A DNA stretch of 64,000 nt from Acidobacteriota bacterium (GCA_019639175.1 JAHBSK010000005.1:62001-126000), one strand, 5' to 3'. Positions 35,063-44,314 are shown, numbered from the stretch's first letter. The notes: a model not told the origin generated them from the sequence alone. Numbers and translations are program-made.

Positions 35063-35959
35063 TCATAGCAACTGCATTACTTCTTTATTATCAGTATTGT
35101 CAGCTCCTGAATATTTTTTGTAGAGCGAAACGACCGGAAATTTTCCGTCTTCCCAATCTGCCATCGCCTGTTTTGCCTCGCCGATGGTGTCGGCAATGAA
35201 ATTCCAGTAAATGACGGTCGGTTCGGGCAGAGGCTCGCCGCCGATGATGACAAAACGCGAATCTTCATCTGCATTTATCACGACACTGCCGCCTGATGTC
35301 AATTTCGCCAGATCGTGCTGCTTGACGACATCGCCTTCCACTTTAACCGAACCGGTACAGACATAGATCGCGAGTTCGTGCGACGCATTCACAGGCAAAT
35401 CAATATGCGAACCGGCCGCAGCGTCAATGTCCAGATAAACAAGCTCCTGAAACGTCGGTATCGGAGAGATCTCGCCCGCACATTCGCCGGCAATGACGGT
35501 AATCGTGTGGCCGTCATTCTCTATTCGCGGCAGCAGGCTTTTATCAAAATGCTCGAACGACGGAGTGGTCTTACGGTCGCTGTGAGGCAGTCCGACCCAC
35601 GTCTGGAGTCCGTGGATTCGCGGCTGCGGAGTGATGACCTGTTCGGAATGGGTGATCGCTCGGCCCGAGGTCATCCAGTTCACATCGCCGGGCGTTATTA
35701 TCTGCTGATAATCCAGCGAATCTGTATGCAGTATCTCGCCTTCATAAAGATAGGTGACGGTTTGTAGCCCGATATGCGGATGCGGCGGCACATCGAACAT
35801 CTCAGGCGAGATCTCCGTTTCATTGAAATGATCAAAGAACACAAATCCGCCGACACGACGCAGTTCCCGTCGCGGCAAAGCCCGCCTGACAACAAACTCG
35901 CCCGGCAAATGCGATTCCGCCGCCGTCAGCTTTATGTCGATCTTACGGATAGTGTTCAT
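35063..35959 (-). CDS. Pirin family protein
   Basis: Bicupin of 298 residues. The metal site of the N-terminal cupin is visible in PPHPHIGLQTVTYLYEGE and the later HSEQ. Some bacterial pirins are quercetin dioxygenases, others regulate metabolic enzymes; this sequence does not settle which. Its upstream region has direct repeats (TTATCTAAATTAAGAG, then TTATCTAAGTTAAGAG) and a GCGGTC-TTT-GACCGC hairpin. Confidence 0.9.
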   Translation of the reverse strand: MNTIRKIDIKLTAAESHLPGEFVVRRALPRRELRRVGGFVFFDHFNETEISPEMFDVPPHPHIGLQTVTYLYEGEILHTDSLDYQQIITPGDVNWMTSGRAITHSEQVITPQPRIHGLQTWVGLPHSDRKTTPSFEHFDKSLLPRIENDGHTITVIAGECAGEISPIPTFQELVYLDIDAAAGSHIDLPVNASHELAIYVCTGSVKVEGDVVKQHDLAKLTSGGSVVINADEDSRFVIIGGEPLPEPTVIYWNFIADTIGEAKQAMADWEDGKFPVVSLYKKYSGADNTDNKEVMQLL

Positions 35960-35960
35960 T

Positions 35961-36023
35961 TTATCTAAATTAAGAGTTATTTAAGTGAAAAGTTATCTAA
36001 GTTAAGAGGCGGTCTTTGACCGC
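35961..36023. repeat. Direct repeats and hairpin upstream of pirin gene
   Basis: TTATCTAAATTAAGAG at 35961 and TTATCTAAGTTAAGAG at 35993 differ at one base; a perfect 6-base stem GCGGTC/GACCGC with loop TTT follows at 36009-36023. It may be an operator or a decayed repeat element. Confidence 0.5.
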
Positions 36024-36112
36024 ACTCTGTTAGTAGAAATATATATTCGTCCCCAACTTTCGGATGAGCAAACGGTTGAGAATTTCATCTTATAACTGAC
36101 AGCTAACAGCAA

Positions 36113-36168
36113 TCTCTTGTCTCTTGTCTCTTGTCTCTTGTCTCTTGTCTCTTGTCTCTTGTCTCTTG
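36113..36168. repeat. Eight perfect tandem heptamers TCTCTTG
   Basis: Eight uninterrupted copies of TCTCTTG end five bases before the osmC stop codon. Copy number of such arrays usually varies by slippage. The unit resembles the octamers in the M16 gene start at 24655. Confidence 0.95.
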
Positions 36169-36172
36169 TCTC

Positions 36173-36634
36173 CTACGCCCTCACCTCTATCTCCGCCTTT
36201 ATCGAATTGGCGATGTAGCATTCCTTGTGGGCCTTGTGGTGCAGAACGTCGATCTCTTCGCTTGTCGGCAATGACTCTCCGCCCCATTCTATCTTTGGCA
36301 CAAGCGTTATTTTGCTTATCCATTGCCTGCCTTCGGCGTCCGTCGTCATCTCGCCGACAGCTTCGTCCGTATAGCTTTCCACCTGAAAACCAGACTTTGC
36401 TGCCAGATACAAAAACGTCAGCATGTGACACGATGCCGCAGCCGCAACCAAAGCTTCCTCAGGATCGACCGCCGCCTCGACCGAATACGGAACCCGAACC
36501 GCATGAGGCGACGAACTCGCCGGAACCGTCACACCACCGTCAAACGACCAAGTATGACCGCGAGTGTATTGGTTTTTAGTGAACGCCTCCGCCGAATCGT
36601 TCTTCCATAAAATGTTTGCTGTGTAACTTGCCAT
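36173..36634 (-). CDS. OsmC family peroxiredoxin-like protein
   Basis: A 153-residue OsmC/Ohr-family protein. The second active Cys is in AAASCHMLTFLYLA near residue 69 and the conserved HKECYIANSI near the C-terminus carries another. These proteins reduce organic hydroperoxides. The ATG at 36634 gives the canonical start; upstream extension runs into the adjacent small membrane-protein gene, whose stop lies five bases away. Confidence 0.9.
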   Translation of the reverse strand: MASYTANILWKNDSAEAFTKNQYTRGHTWSFDGGVTVPASSSPHAVRVPYSVEAAVDPEEALVAAAASCHMLTFLYLAAKSGFQVESYTDEAVGEMTTDAEGRQWISKITLVPKIEWGGESLPTSEEIDVLHHKAHKECYIANSIKAEIEVRA

Positions 36635-36639
36635 TTCTG

Positions 36640-36867
36640 TTAGCGTGCGAACGGTATTGAAATAAGCACAATAATGCCGCAAAGTACCAGCGCTATAACT
36701 GTAAGGATCATTCTGGATCCCTTGAATGCCTGTGGCCCCGAAAATAATTCATTGAGTACACCATCGTCATCCCTTCTTTCATTTCGCCAAACAGGCAGAT
36801 CTCTTCCATATTTCAAGATCCACAATCCAGAAACTATTAAAGCTATCCCGATAATCAGTCGGATCAT
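36640..36867 (-). CDS. Small two-helix membrane protein
   Basis: 75 residues with hydrophobic segments at 3-18 and 52-72 around a charged loop. No family recognised. It ends five bases before osmC on the same strand, so probably co-transcribed. It begins just after relics of the asnS 3' end, which suggests that this gene and osmC once stood directly behind asnS. Confidence 0.6.
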   Translation of the reverse strand: MIRLIIGIALIVSGLWILKYGRDLPVWRNERRDDDGVLNELFSGPQAFKGSRMILTVIALVLCGIIVLISIPFAR

Positions 36868-36897
36868 AATGCTTTTTTCTCAGTCATCAATAAAAAC

Positions 36898-36925
36898 AGC
36901 AGCTTCGGAAACGGAGCGTTTTGCG
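36898..36925 (-). pseudogene. Possible second relic of asnS 3' end
   Basis: The minus strand reads CGCAAAACGCTCCGTTTCCGA, close to the asnS segment that encodes the C-terminal RETIPFPR. It shares TCGGAAACGG with the clearer relic at 36963. Short and diverged, so only moderate support. Confidence 0.5.
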
Positions 36926-36962
36926 GTACAGACATACCTACTATGCCGTCAAACTCCTAATA

Positions 36963-37010
36963 CTAAGGCCGCAAGCGATACAACATCCTCGGAAACGGAA
37001 TGGTTTAGCG
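36963..37010 (-). pseudogene. Relic of asnS 3' end
   Basis: 48 bases that on the minus strand translate as [13 protein letters not shown] followed by a stop, identical in protein to the last 13 residues of asnS at 37295, while about a quarter of the bases differ, mostly at synonymous sites. The codon for the preceding Glu is a stop (TAA). It must derive from an asnS gene that diverged under selection before landing here. Confidence 0.85.
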
Positions 37011-37065
37011 TATGCGTTTGGTTTTCACGCTCAATTTGGTCCGGCGATTACAACTATATTTGGCA

Positions 37066-37290
37066 TCATCTGTCGAAATCCATTTCAAATACTTCACTAA
37101 CTACTCGGCATACATCCCTAAAGTAATCTCCGCCCATAGCTGGAGTTAACCCTTCAGCCTCAAGAATTGCATTTGAATAATCCTCAATTGTGAAAGGAAT
37201 ATCATCGAAAGTGGTCTCCTTGATGTCGGTATATCCGAGATCAAGTGCAAGTTTACCTAAAAGAATATTCCGGCTTTTTTCACTTAGCAT
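37066..37290 (-). CDS. Hypothetical 74-residue protein after asnS
   Basis: Acidic, soluble, probably helical protein with no recognised family. Its ATG lies four bases after the asnS stop. Downstream come one or two relics of the asnS 3' end, so the gene appears to sit between asnS and copies of its own tail. The coding sequence is AT-rich relative to asnS, in keeping with an acquired accessory gene. Confidence 0.6.
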   Translation of the reverse strand: MLSEKSRNILLGKLALDLGYTDIKETTFDDIPFTIEDYSNAILEAEGLTPAMGGDYFRDVCRVVSEVFEMDFDR

Positions 37291-37294
37291 GATT

Positions 37295-38650
37295 CTACGG
37301 CCTCAGCCTATAAAGCATTCTCGGGAACGGTATCGTTTCGCGGACGTGTTCTATGCCGCACATCCAGGCGACGGTGCGTTCGATTCCCATGCCGAAACCG
37401 GCGTGAGGGACGCTGCCGTAACGGCGGAGGTCGAGATACCATTCAAATGTTTCCTGCGGCAGGCCGTGATGCTTCAGCTGCTGTTCGAGGTATTCGAGCG
37501 ACGATGCGCGTTCGCCGCCGCCGATAATTTCGCCATAGCCTTCGGGCGCAAGCAGGTCGATGCCGAGCGCACATTCCGGCCTGTCCTTATCGACCTCAAA
37601 ATAAAAACCCTTGATCGCGGCAGGGAAGTGATGCACCCAGACCGGCTTGCCGAACTGGTTCGACAGATACGTCTCGTCGGGCGAGCCAAAATCGCCGCCC
37701 CATTCAAAACGCTGTTGGAACACCGGCACCTTGCCGGAATCTTCGCCCTCGCCGGCAGGATGCCGGCGCTCCATGTCATAGCCTTCCTGCAGCATTTTCA
37801 CCGCATCGTCATAATGCAGACGCGGGAACGGCGAGGTAATAGCTTCGAGCTTGCTGATGTCGCGTTCGAGCGTTTCAAGTTCAAGCCGACGGTCGTTCAA
37901 AACACGCTCGACGATGAACAAGATCAACCCTTCTCCGAGGTCCATCATATCTTCATAATTTGCATACGCGACCTCAGGCTCGACCATCCAGAATTCTGTC
38001 AGGTGACGACGTGTCTTTGATTTTTCGGCGCGAAATGTCGGGCCGAACGCATAGGTCTTGCCCAACGACATCGCCGTCGCTTCATTGTAAAGTTGGCCGC
38101 TCTGCGTCAAATAAGCTTTTTCGTCACCGAAATAATCGACCTCGAAAAGCGTCGTCGTGCCTTCGCAAGCGGCTGGCGTAAATATCGGCGTGTCGGCAAG
38201 CGTAAATCCTTGCCCGTCAAAATAATCGCGCACCGCTTTGATTATCGTGTGCCGCACCTTCAAAACCGCGTGCTGCTTCTTTGAGCGGATCCAGAGATGG
38301 CGGTTGTCCATCAGAAATTCCGTCCCATGCTCCTTCGGCGTGATCGGATAATCGTGGACATTCTGCAGAACTTCGAGTCCGGTCACGTCAAGCTCAACGC
38401 CGATAGGCGAACGCGAATCTTCCTTTACCGTGCCTGTGACGATGATCGAAGATTCCTGCCCGAGCGACTTTGCCCGTTCAAAAACATCCTCGTCGCTGCC
38501 CTTGAAAACAACGCATTGAACAATGCCCGTGCCGTCACGCAACTGGAGAAAAACGAGCTTGCCGCTCGAACGCGAATTGTAAAGCCAGCCTTTCAGCGTG
38601 ACCTCAGAACCGATCTTATCCTTTAACTGATCTATATAAACATGCTGCAT
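37295..38650 (-). CDS. asnS: Asparaginyl-tRNA synthetase
   Basis: Class II synthetase charging tRNA-Asn, 451 residues. The N-terminal OB-fold anticodon-binding domain ([21 protein letters not shown]) precedes the catalytic core with motif 2 ([25 protein letters not shown]) and motif 3 ([13 protein letters not shown]), ending [12 protein letters not shown]. AsnRS and not AspRS is indicated by the [12 protein letters not shown] pattern. Diverged copies of its last codons occur again downstream. Confidence 0.96.
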   Translation of the reverse strand: MQHVYIDQLKDKIGSEVTLKGWLYNSRSSGKLVFLQLRDGTGIVQCVVFKGSDEDVFERAKSLGQESSIIVTGTVKEDSRSPIGVELDVTGLEVLQNVHDYPITPKEHGTEFLMDNRHLWIRSKKQHAVLKVRHTIIKAVRDYFDGQGFTLADTPIFTPAACEGTTTLFEVDYFGDEKAYLTQSGQLYNEATAMSLGKTYAFGPTFRAEKSKTRRHLTEFWMVEPEVAYANYEDMMDLGEGLILFIVERVLNDRRLELETLERDISKLEAITSPFPRLHYDDAVKMLQEGYDMERRHPAGEGEDSGKVPVFQQRFEWGGDFGSPDETYLSNQFGKPVWVHHFPAAIKGFYFEVDKDRPECALGIDLLAPEGYGEIIGGGERASSLEYLEQQLKHHGLPQETFEWYLDLRRYGSVPHAGFGMGIERTVAWMCGIEHVRETIPFPRMLYRLRP

Positions 38651-39012
38651 ATTGACTAGAGTTTAATTGAAAAAATGCCGTAAACAAAATCGGGCCAAAA
38701 GGCGCGAAATATCTGAGACAAAGAAAGACAGAGAAGCCTGTGAGACCTATTTCGAGGAAACGGCAGAGGTCATTTTGCCTGGCGATATTTAGCACCGGCA
38801 AGTTTGATAACGGGGTCGAATTTTAACTTGATCATCAGATCGGGCCGACTTTTGCCAAATCCACACATTTTGTCGCCAAAGCCCGTGTTATCAGTGCCAA
38901 AGAATAAAAGATGAAGGAAAAAAGGAACTTTTATAAAGGATTTCAGGCCTGTTTTTATGAATTAATACCGTTAACAAAAAGAAGGCTTCAAGGCCGATTC
39001 ACGAGGAAATAT
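38651..39012. other. Intergenic region of 362 bases
   Basis: Upstream region shared by leftward asnS and the rightward secreted-protein gene. An open frame extends the latter upstream to 38911, but that part is basic and lacks a signal peptide. No RNA structure or promoter is confidently recognised. Confidence 0.5.
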
Positions 39013-40122
39013 ATGAAAAGACGGTCAATATTGGCACTTATCGCTTTACTGTTAATGGGTTCATTGTATTCCATGTCTGACGCTCAGATCAGGCTGCCAT
39101 CTCCGCCTAAGATACCCGGTATCGACAAACCGAAACCGCCGCCTTCAAACTCCGGCGAGGCTCCCAACGGAGAATCCTGGTTTTCAGCACTCGCCAGATT
39201 CAGACGCGGCTACGATCCGTCCCGGAGCATGTCTGAGGACCGCGCAAAGTTCATAAGTCCCTATCTGGCATGCTATGCAAAGAAACACGGCCTGGACCAG
39301 AACAAGGTGGGAAGCTACTACCGCAGTTTTGATGGCGTCAGCCAATATGAAATAAAGAATGTCCTTAAGAATGAACTGCCCGAACTTGCAAAACTCGAAA
39401 GCGAATTTAAAAAGATGTTCCCCTCGCGGCCAAATAACGGCAAATCCATCGACGATAACCCGGCTATTTGGGACGACATCTTTACAAATCGCGAGGCGTA
39501 TTATCAATGTGCGGTCGCCGATATGCCCGAAGCAGGTAATTGTGACCAGTTGAGCAGTATCGACAAGGTCAGGATGGAGTCTCATATGGAACACCTGAAT
39601 GAACTCCTTGAACAGGTCAAAACATTTACCGTGAGCCGAGGCTGGTATTCGGGACAGCAGCATGAGGATTATTTCATGGCCGCGATCTCGCCAAAAAGAA
39701 GGGGCGAAATGCAAAAGAGTACAAAATATGGCCCGTTCTTTAAATGCTTTGAACCGCTGCTTGACCAAATTCAGACAGAGACAAAAAAGACGCTTCCGAA
39801 TTACACATTATCGGCCTATAACACCCGAAGCCCCGCCGACGAGCGCGTCCTGAGGTCGGCGATAAACGACCTGAATGCGGCAACGGTTTTTAAGATCGGA
39901 CTCGGCTCTGCGGTCTGGAACATTCAGAAGAATGCCTTGGGAATCCCGGAAAAACGATACAAACACGGCGCGATCTGGGTGAAATACCCAAACGTCGATC
40001 ATGGATTTTGCCAAATATTGTGGATAAACGTCATTCAGGACTACGCCGGTGGCGGAACCTATGGCCAGTCATACGGATATTTCACGAGAAATGAGCCGGC
40101 GGGATGCCCTGCCGGAAAATAG
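39013..40122 (+). CDS. Secreted protein of unknown function
   Basis: 369 residues from the ATG at 39013, which has GAGGAAAT upstream and begins a clear signal peptide (MKRRSILALIALLLMGS; cleavage near SDAQ). The mature protein starts with a Pro/Lys-rich linker (PSPPKIPGIDKPKPPPS) and then a mostly helical domain with several Cys. No family recognised. A lipoprotein gene follows after 47 bases on the same strand. Confidence 0.75.
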   Translation: MKRRSILALIALLLMGSLYSMSDAQIRLPSPPKIPGIDKPKPPPSNSGEAPNGESWFSALARFRRGYDPSRSMSEDRAKFISPYLACYAKKHGLDQNKVGSYYRSFDGVSQYEIKNVLKNELPELAKLESEFKKMFPSRPNNGKSIDDNPAIWDDIFTNREAYYQCAVADMPEAGNCDQLSSIDKVRMESHMEHLNELLEQVKTFTVSRGWYSGQQHEDYFMAAISPKRRGEMQKSTKYGPFFKCFEPLLDQIQTETKKTLPNYTLSAYNTRSPADERVLRSAINDLNAATVFKIGLGSAVWNIQKNALGIPEKRYKHGAIWVKYPNVDHGFCQILWINVIQDYAGGGTYGQSYGYFTRNEPAGCPAGK

Positions 40123-40169
40123 TGCTTTTTTATGCTGCATTGCGCGGAGGCCGTCACAGGGAAAGAAAA

Positions 40170-40643
40170 ATGAATAAAACAAACTTTTTAATGCTGCTTC
40201 CTGTTTTCCTGTCTGTCTGGTTGGGATGTGGACTTATGGGAGAACAGGGCGTTCCCAAGGAACAGATCAATGCTGATATGCATGACAAAACGATCCAGGT
40301 AAAGAAAGGGTCAAGCTCTTCCGGTATGGAGAATTGGGAATTTAAAACAGATTTTTTGCGGTGTTTTGCTCCCGTGAATGAAGAAACCAAAGTGACCGAA
40401 TCAAATGCCGAAATGGTCATCAACGTTAATTCTTCAAAATATCCGACCGAAAGCGGGATAACAAAGGTCATGAGCGGCAAGATACTGCTTAGGTATAAAA
40501 ATGAGAACGGGAAATGGCTGCTTGAAGGAATAGAACCAAAGGATGCGCTCACCGCTGTTTTGGAAATGGACAAGGCTATTGAGTTTTCGAGGTCGTCGGC
40601 TCCGCTATGCCGACATTTCAGTTATGAGGACGAAAGAAGATAG
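40170..40643 (+). CDS. Small lipoprotein of unknown function
   Basis: 157 residues with a signal peptide ending in the lipobox VWLGC (Cys20). The mature part is a mixed alpha/beta domain without a recognised family; the segment GKILLRYKNENGKWLLEGIE resembles the strands of small NTF2- or DUF4878-like lipoproteins. The ATG at 40170 is preceded by GGGAAAG. Probably co-transcribed with the preceding secreted protein. Confidence 0.7.
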   Translation: MNKTNFLMLLPVFLSVWLGCGLMGEQGVPKEQINADMHDKTIQVKKGSSSSGMENWEFKTDFLRCFAPVNEETKVTESNAEMVINVNSSKYPTESGITKVMSGKILLRYKNENGKWLLEGIEPKDALTAVLEMDKAIEFSRSSAPLCRHFSYEDERR

Positions 40644-40856
40644 AGAATAAATAACAGGCATAGCCATTGGTGACAATTTGTACCGGTCAGGAAGATTTTC
40701 ATGCACATCTTTCTTGCGGCTTGCTCAAGGGGCATCTGAAAGCTCACAGAAAATGACGATGGGAAACGATCAGGAGTGTTCTGTCATCAGGGGTCGGAAA
40801 AGCTCCCTGAAACAGGCGTATTGCCCGGTCGCGGCTATGACATTTGGTGACGAATT

Positions 40857-42086
40857 ATGAAAAGAGCAAACTTGGTATTAGGGGCTGTTTTATCTTTATT
40901 TCTCGGCGTCATTTCCGTTTTGGCCCAGACATCGGAGTTCACTTTCCAGGGTAAGTTATCCGAGAGCGGAGCGCCTGTTTCGACGCCTCGGGATATGATC
41001 TTCAGGCTGTGGGATGAGACCAACACGGTTCAGATCGGCTCGGACATCGAAGTGAACAATGTTCAATTCAACAACGGTGTATTTACCGTGCAGCTTGATT
41101 TCGGGCCGGCGTCATTTGAAGGCGGCGACCGCTGGTTAGAGACACTCATCAGCCTGCCGGGCGTGAATGACTACACCGCACTCGCTCCGAGACAAAAGTT
41201 CACGTCAGCTCCGTATGCGATCCGGGCTTTGGAATCGGATACTGCCCAAACCGCGAACACTGCCGTCAATGCCGCAAACGCTTCTCAGTTGGGCGGAATA
41301 GCGGCAAACCAGTATGTTTTGACATCGGACGCAAGACTGTCCAACGCCCGAACACCGCTTCCGGGCAGCACAAGCTATATTCAAAACCAAAACGGCGGTG
41401 CTCAGTCGGGAACTAATTTTTTTATCGGCGGAACAGGACGAGCCAATCAGTTCATTGCTTCTTCGATCGGGGTCAATACGACCGCACCGACGACACCGCT
41501 GGATGTTGCCGGTATTGTTAGCAGTTCCGGATCACAGGCCGGATACTATTTCTCAGACAGAGGAACTCCGTCTGCAAGATGGATCCTTTATTCTTCGTCA
41601 TTCGAAGCAAGATTCAATATTGGCGGCGTGGACAGGCTTGCCATCTCACCCACCGGATTACTCTCTGTCGCAAACCTGAGCGGATCGGTGAGTACTCACG
41701 TGTGTTGGGACACATCCTCAGGCTATTTTTCATTTTGCTCATCCTCGATACGCTATAAGACAAATGTTGATAATTACAGTGGCGGACCGGATGTATTAAA
41801 AAAGCTCCGGCCGGTTTCTTTTGAATGGAAGAACAATGGCCGGCGCGAGATCGGATTCATTGCTGAAGAAGTGGCAGCGGTCGCTCCGCATCTCGCATTC
41901 AAAAACAAGGAAGACATTATAGAGGGCGTCAGCTACGACCAGATAACCACTGTTCTGGTGGATGTGGTCAAGCAGCAACAGGACCGGATAGAACGACAGG
42001 AACTTCGTATAAAAGAACTCACCACGCTCGTTTGCAGGCTGTTCCCCGATGATGAGATATGTTCTCCATCACCAATGGACAAGTGA
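40857..42086 (+). CDS. Fibre-like secreted protein with S74 chaperone domain
   Basis: 409 residues: signal peptide (cleavage after VLAQ), a beta-rich N-terminal domain (FTFQGKLSESGAPVS, LWDETNTVQIG), a low-complexity Ala/Thr/Asn linker, then a C-terminal intramolecular chaperone (peptidase S74 type: SSIRYKTNVDNYSGG, then REIGFIAEEVAAVAP and a terminal coiled coil DVVKQQQDRIERQELRIKEL). The Ser and Lys of SIRYK are the expected self-cleavage dyad. Such domains trimerise and release phage or surface fibres. No phage genes are nearby, so a surface fibre is likely. Confidence 0.85.
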   Translation: MKRANLVLGAVLSLFLGVISVLAQTSEFTFQGKLSESGAPVSTPRDMIFRLWDETNTVQIGSDIEVNNVQFNNGVFTVQLDFGPASFEGGDRWLETLISLPGVNDYTALAPRQKFTSAPYAIRALESDTAQTANTAVNAANASQLGGIAANQYVLTSDARLSNARTPLPGSTSYIQNQNGGAQSGTNFFIGGTGRANQFIASSIGVNTTAPTTPLDVAGIVSSSGSQAGYYFSDRGTPSARWILYSSSFEARFNIGGVDRLAISPTGLLSVANLSGSVSTHVCWDTSSGYFSFCSSSIRYKTNVDNYSGGPDVLKKLRPVSFEWKNNGRREIGFIAEEVAAVAPHLAFKNKEDIIEGVSYDQITTVLVDVVKQQQDRIERQELRIKELTTLVCRLFPDDEICSPSPMDK

Positions 42087-42481
42087 AGCATTGAATGTCT
42101 GCAATTAGAATATGTTGCTTCATCGTAATTTTTTCTTCGGTTTGCTGCTCACAAACAACGGAATATTATACTAAGGCCGCTGTCCTCGCGGGCGGGCCGG
42201 TCTCAGGTACAGGTGTTTACGGACACATCAGCCTTTTAGTCGCCCGGATCTGCCCCGACAGCCGCAGGAGTATCCGTGTCGGGACGGGCCATTAACAACC
42301 TCACCTTGACATCACTCAGCGAAACAAGCGTGTCGGACAGACCGGCCGCGTGATATTCCTCTATTTCGATCAGTTCAAGGATACGCACAACCATCTTCCG
42401 GTTTGCTGCCCAACTCCTCCGCCGTCATTTTTTTAATGCCGCCCATAGTTTAATTTTAACATTACAGCGTTTATTCTGAAT
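42087..42481. other. Intergenic region with doubtful small frames
   Basis: A plus frame at 42095-42295 starts like a signal peptide (CCFIVIFSSVCCSQ) but turns into Arg-rich shadow sequence; it may be a truncated secreted gene. A minus frame at 42236-42394 (52 residues, MVVRILELIEIEEY at the start) looks more protein-like and may continue an upstream piece MGGIKKMTAEEL broken by a frameshift. Neither is certain. Confidence 0.35.
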
Positions 42482-44314
42482 ATGATGGCCGGGAAAAACG
42501 AAAAAAAGATCAATTACAAAAGCGCCTGGGCTGAAGCGAGGCGCATCGTGTGGAATGCACGCTGGCGGCTGGCGTTCGGCAGCGTTCTGATGCTGATCTC
42601 AAGGCTTGCCAGCATGGTTCTGCCCGCCTCGACCAAATGGATCGGCGACGAGGTGTTTGCCAACCAGCGATACGACCTTATCAAATGGATAGCTCTGGCA
42701 ATAGGCATTTCGACGCTGGTGCAGGCGTCGGCAGGGTTTGCTTTGTCGCAGATACTGGGCGTTGCCGCACAGCGTGCGATCACGGAAATGAGAAAACGCG
42801 TTCAGCAGCATATTGAGCGGCTGCCGATCTCCTATTTCGATTCCACACAGAGCGGCCAGCTTATCTCGCGAATAATGAATGACGCTGAGGGCATCCGCAA
42901 CCTTGTCGGAACCGGACTCGGACAGATACTCGGAAGCCTTGTCACCGGCGTGATCTCGATAGGCGTTCTTTTTTATCTCAACTGGCAGCTTACGGCGGCG
43001 ATGATCGTAGTGCTGCTGGCATTTGTGGGGATGCTGCTATGGGCATTCAAAACTCTCCGTCCGATATTTCGTGAACGGGGTGAGATAACTGCGGAAGTGA
43101 CCGGAAGGCTTGGTGAAAGCCTCGGCGGAATACGGGTCGTCAAGGCATACACCGCCGAAAAACGCGAAGACCTGAATTTTGCACGCGGAGCACACAAACT
43201 TTTTAGGAATATTGCGAGGTCGGTCACGGGTGTTTCGGCGGTTGCTTCATTCTCTTCTGTCGTGGTCGGTGCAATAGCTGTGGTCATGATCGTCTTTGGC
43301 GGCAATGCCGTACAAACCGGTGCGATGACGCTCGGCGATCTGCTGATGTACATTTCCTTCACATTCCTGCTTGCGATGCCGATCATAGAAATGACCTCCG
43401 TCGGCACGCAGATAACCGAAGCATTCGCGGGACTGGATCGCATCCGCGAGGTGATGTCGATGGAGACCGAGGTCGAGGAAGATGAACAACGCGAATCGTT
43501 AAAAACTGTGCATGGGACTTTGGAATTTGACGACGTGGAATTTGAATATGATGAGGGAGTTCCCGTTCTCAGAGGCATATCATTTCTTGCTGAGGCAGGG
43601 ACGACGACAGCCTTGGTCGGCTCGAGCGGATCGGGCAAATCAACAATTCTCAGCCTTGCCCTTAATTTCATTCAACCTACTAAAGGCCGCGTTCTCATCG
43701 ACGGCAAAGATCTGCAAACAATAAAGTTAGGTGATTACAGGCGTTATCTTGGTGTCGTGCTTCAGGACAATTTCCTGTTTGACGGCACGATCCTTGATAA
43801 CATCCGCTTTGCAAATCCCGAGGCTGATATCGAAAAGATCAGGAATGTTTGCCGTATAGCAAATGCTGATGAGTTCATCGAAAAATTTCCCAATGGCTAC
43901 GACACGGTTGTCGGCGAACGCGGTGTGAAATTGTCAGGAGGACAGCGTCAGCGTATCGCCATCGCAAGGGCATTGATAGCCGATCCGCGCATTCTTATTC
44001 TTGACGAAGCGACCTCAAGCCTCGACAGCGAATCCGAAGCCTTGATACAGGAAGGATTGAACAACCTGAGAAAAGGCAGAACAACTTTCGTGATCGCTCA
44101 TCGCCTTTCGACCATCCGCAGCGCCGATCAAATTCTTGTCGTGGAATCGGGTCGTATCCTCGAACGCGGCTCACACGAAGAACTCATTGCCCTGAATGGC
44201 CGATATAAAGGGCTGTATGACAAACAGTACAGGTTCGAGCAAAACCTTTTTGTAAATCCGGGCGAGGATTTCACCTCAAAACCCGAAGAATCGCTGGCAC
44301 AGAGTAAGTTGTAA
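42482..44314 (+). CDS. ABC exporter, MsbA-like (fused membrane and ATPase domains)
   Basis: 610-residue half-transporter. Six membrane helices fill the first 330 residues, then an ABC domain with Walker A GSSGSGKST, Q-loop VLQDNFLFDGTI, signature LSGGQRQRIAIARAL, Walker B ILILDEATSSLD and H-loop IAHRLST. It should act as a homodimer exporting lipid, peptide or drug; MsbA-like lipid A flipping is one possibility. Monocistronic. Confidence 0.92.
   Translation: MMAGKNEKKINYKSAWAEARRIVWNARWRLAFGSVLMLISRLASMVLPASTKWIGDEVFANQRYDLIKWIALAIGISTLVQASAGFALSQILGVAAQRAITEMRKRVQQHIERLPISYFDSTQSGQLISRIMNDAEGIRNLVGTGLGQILGSLVTGVISIGVLFYLNWQLTAAMIVVLLAFVGMLLWAFKTLRPIFRERGEITAEVTGRLGESLGGIRVVKAYTAEKREDLNFARGAHKLFRNIARSVTGVSAVASFSSVVVGAIAVVMIVFGGNAVQTGAMTLGDLLMYISFTFLLAMPIIEMTSVGTQITEAFAGLDRIREVMSMETEVEEDEQRESLKTVHGTLEFDDVEFEYDEGVPVLRGISFLAEAGTTTALVGSSGSGKSTILSLALNFIQPTKGRVLIDGKDLQTIKLGDYRRYLGVVLQDNFLFDGTILDNIRFANPEADIEKIRNVCRIANADEFIEKFPNGYDTVVGERGVKLSGGQRQRIAIARALIADPRILILDEATSSLDSESEALIQEGLNNLRKGRTTFVIAHRLSTIRSADQILVVESGRILERGSHEELIALNGRYKGLYDKQYRFEQNLFVNPGEDFTSKPEESLAQSKL

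Noticed and set aside
36113-36168. CRISPR array
   Set aside because: Uninterrupted 7-base tandem units without spacers; no array of repeat-spacer form and no cas genes occur in the window.
36090-36431. Open frame with KRQETRD repeats opposite osmC
   Set aside because: It is only the translation of the TCTCTTG heptamer array and the antisense of osmC.
40857-42086. Prophage remnant signalled by the S74 chaperone domain
   Set aside because: No other phage structural, lysis or integrase gene is present, and the protein has a Sec signal.
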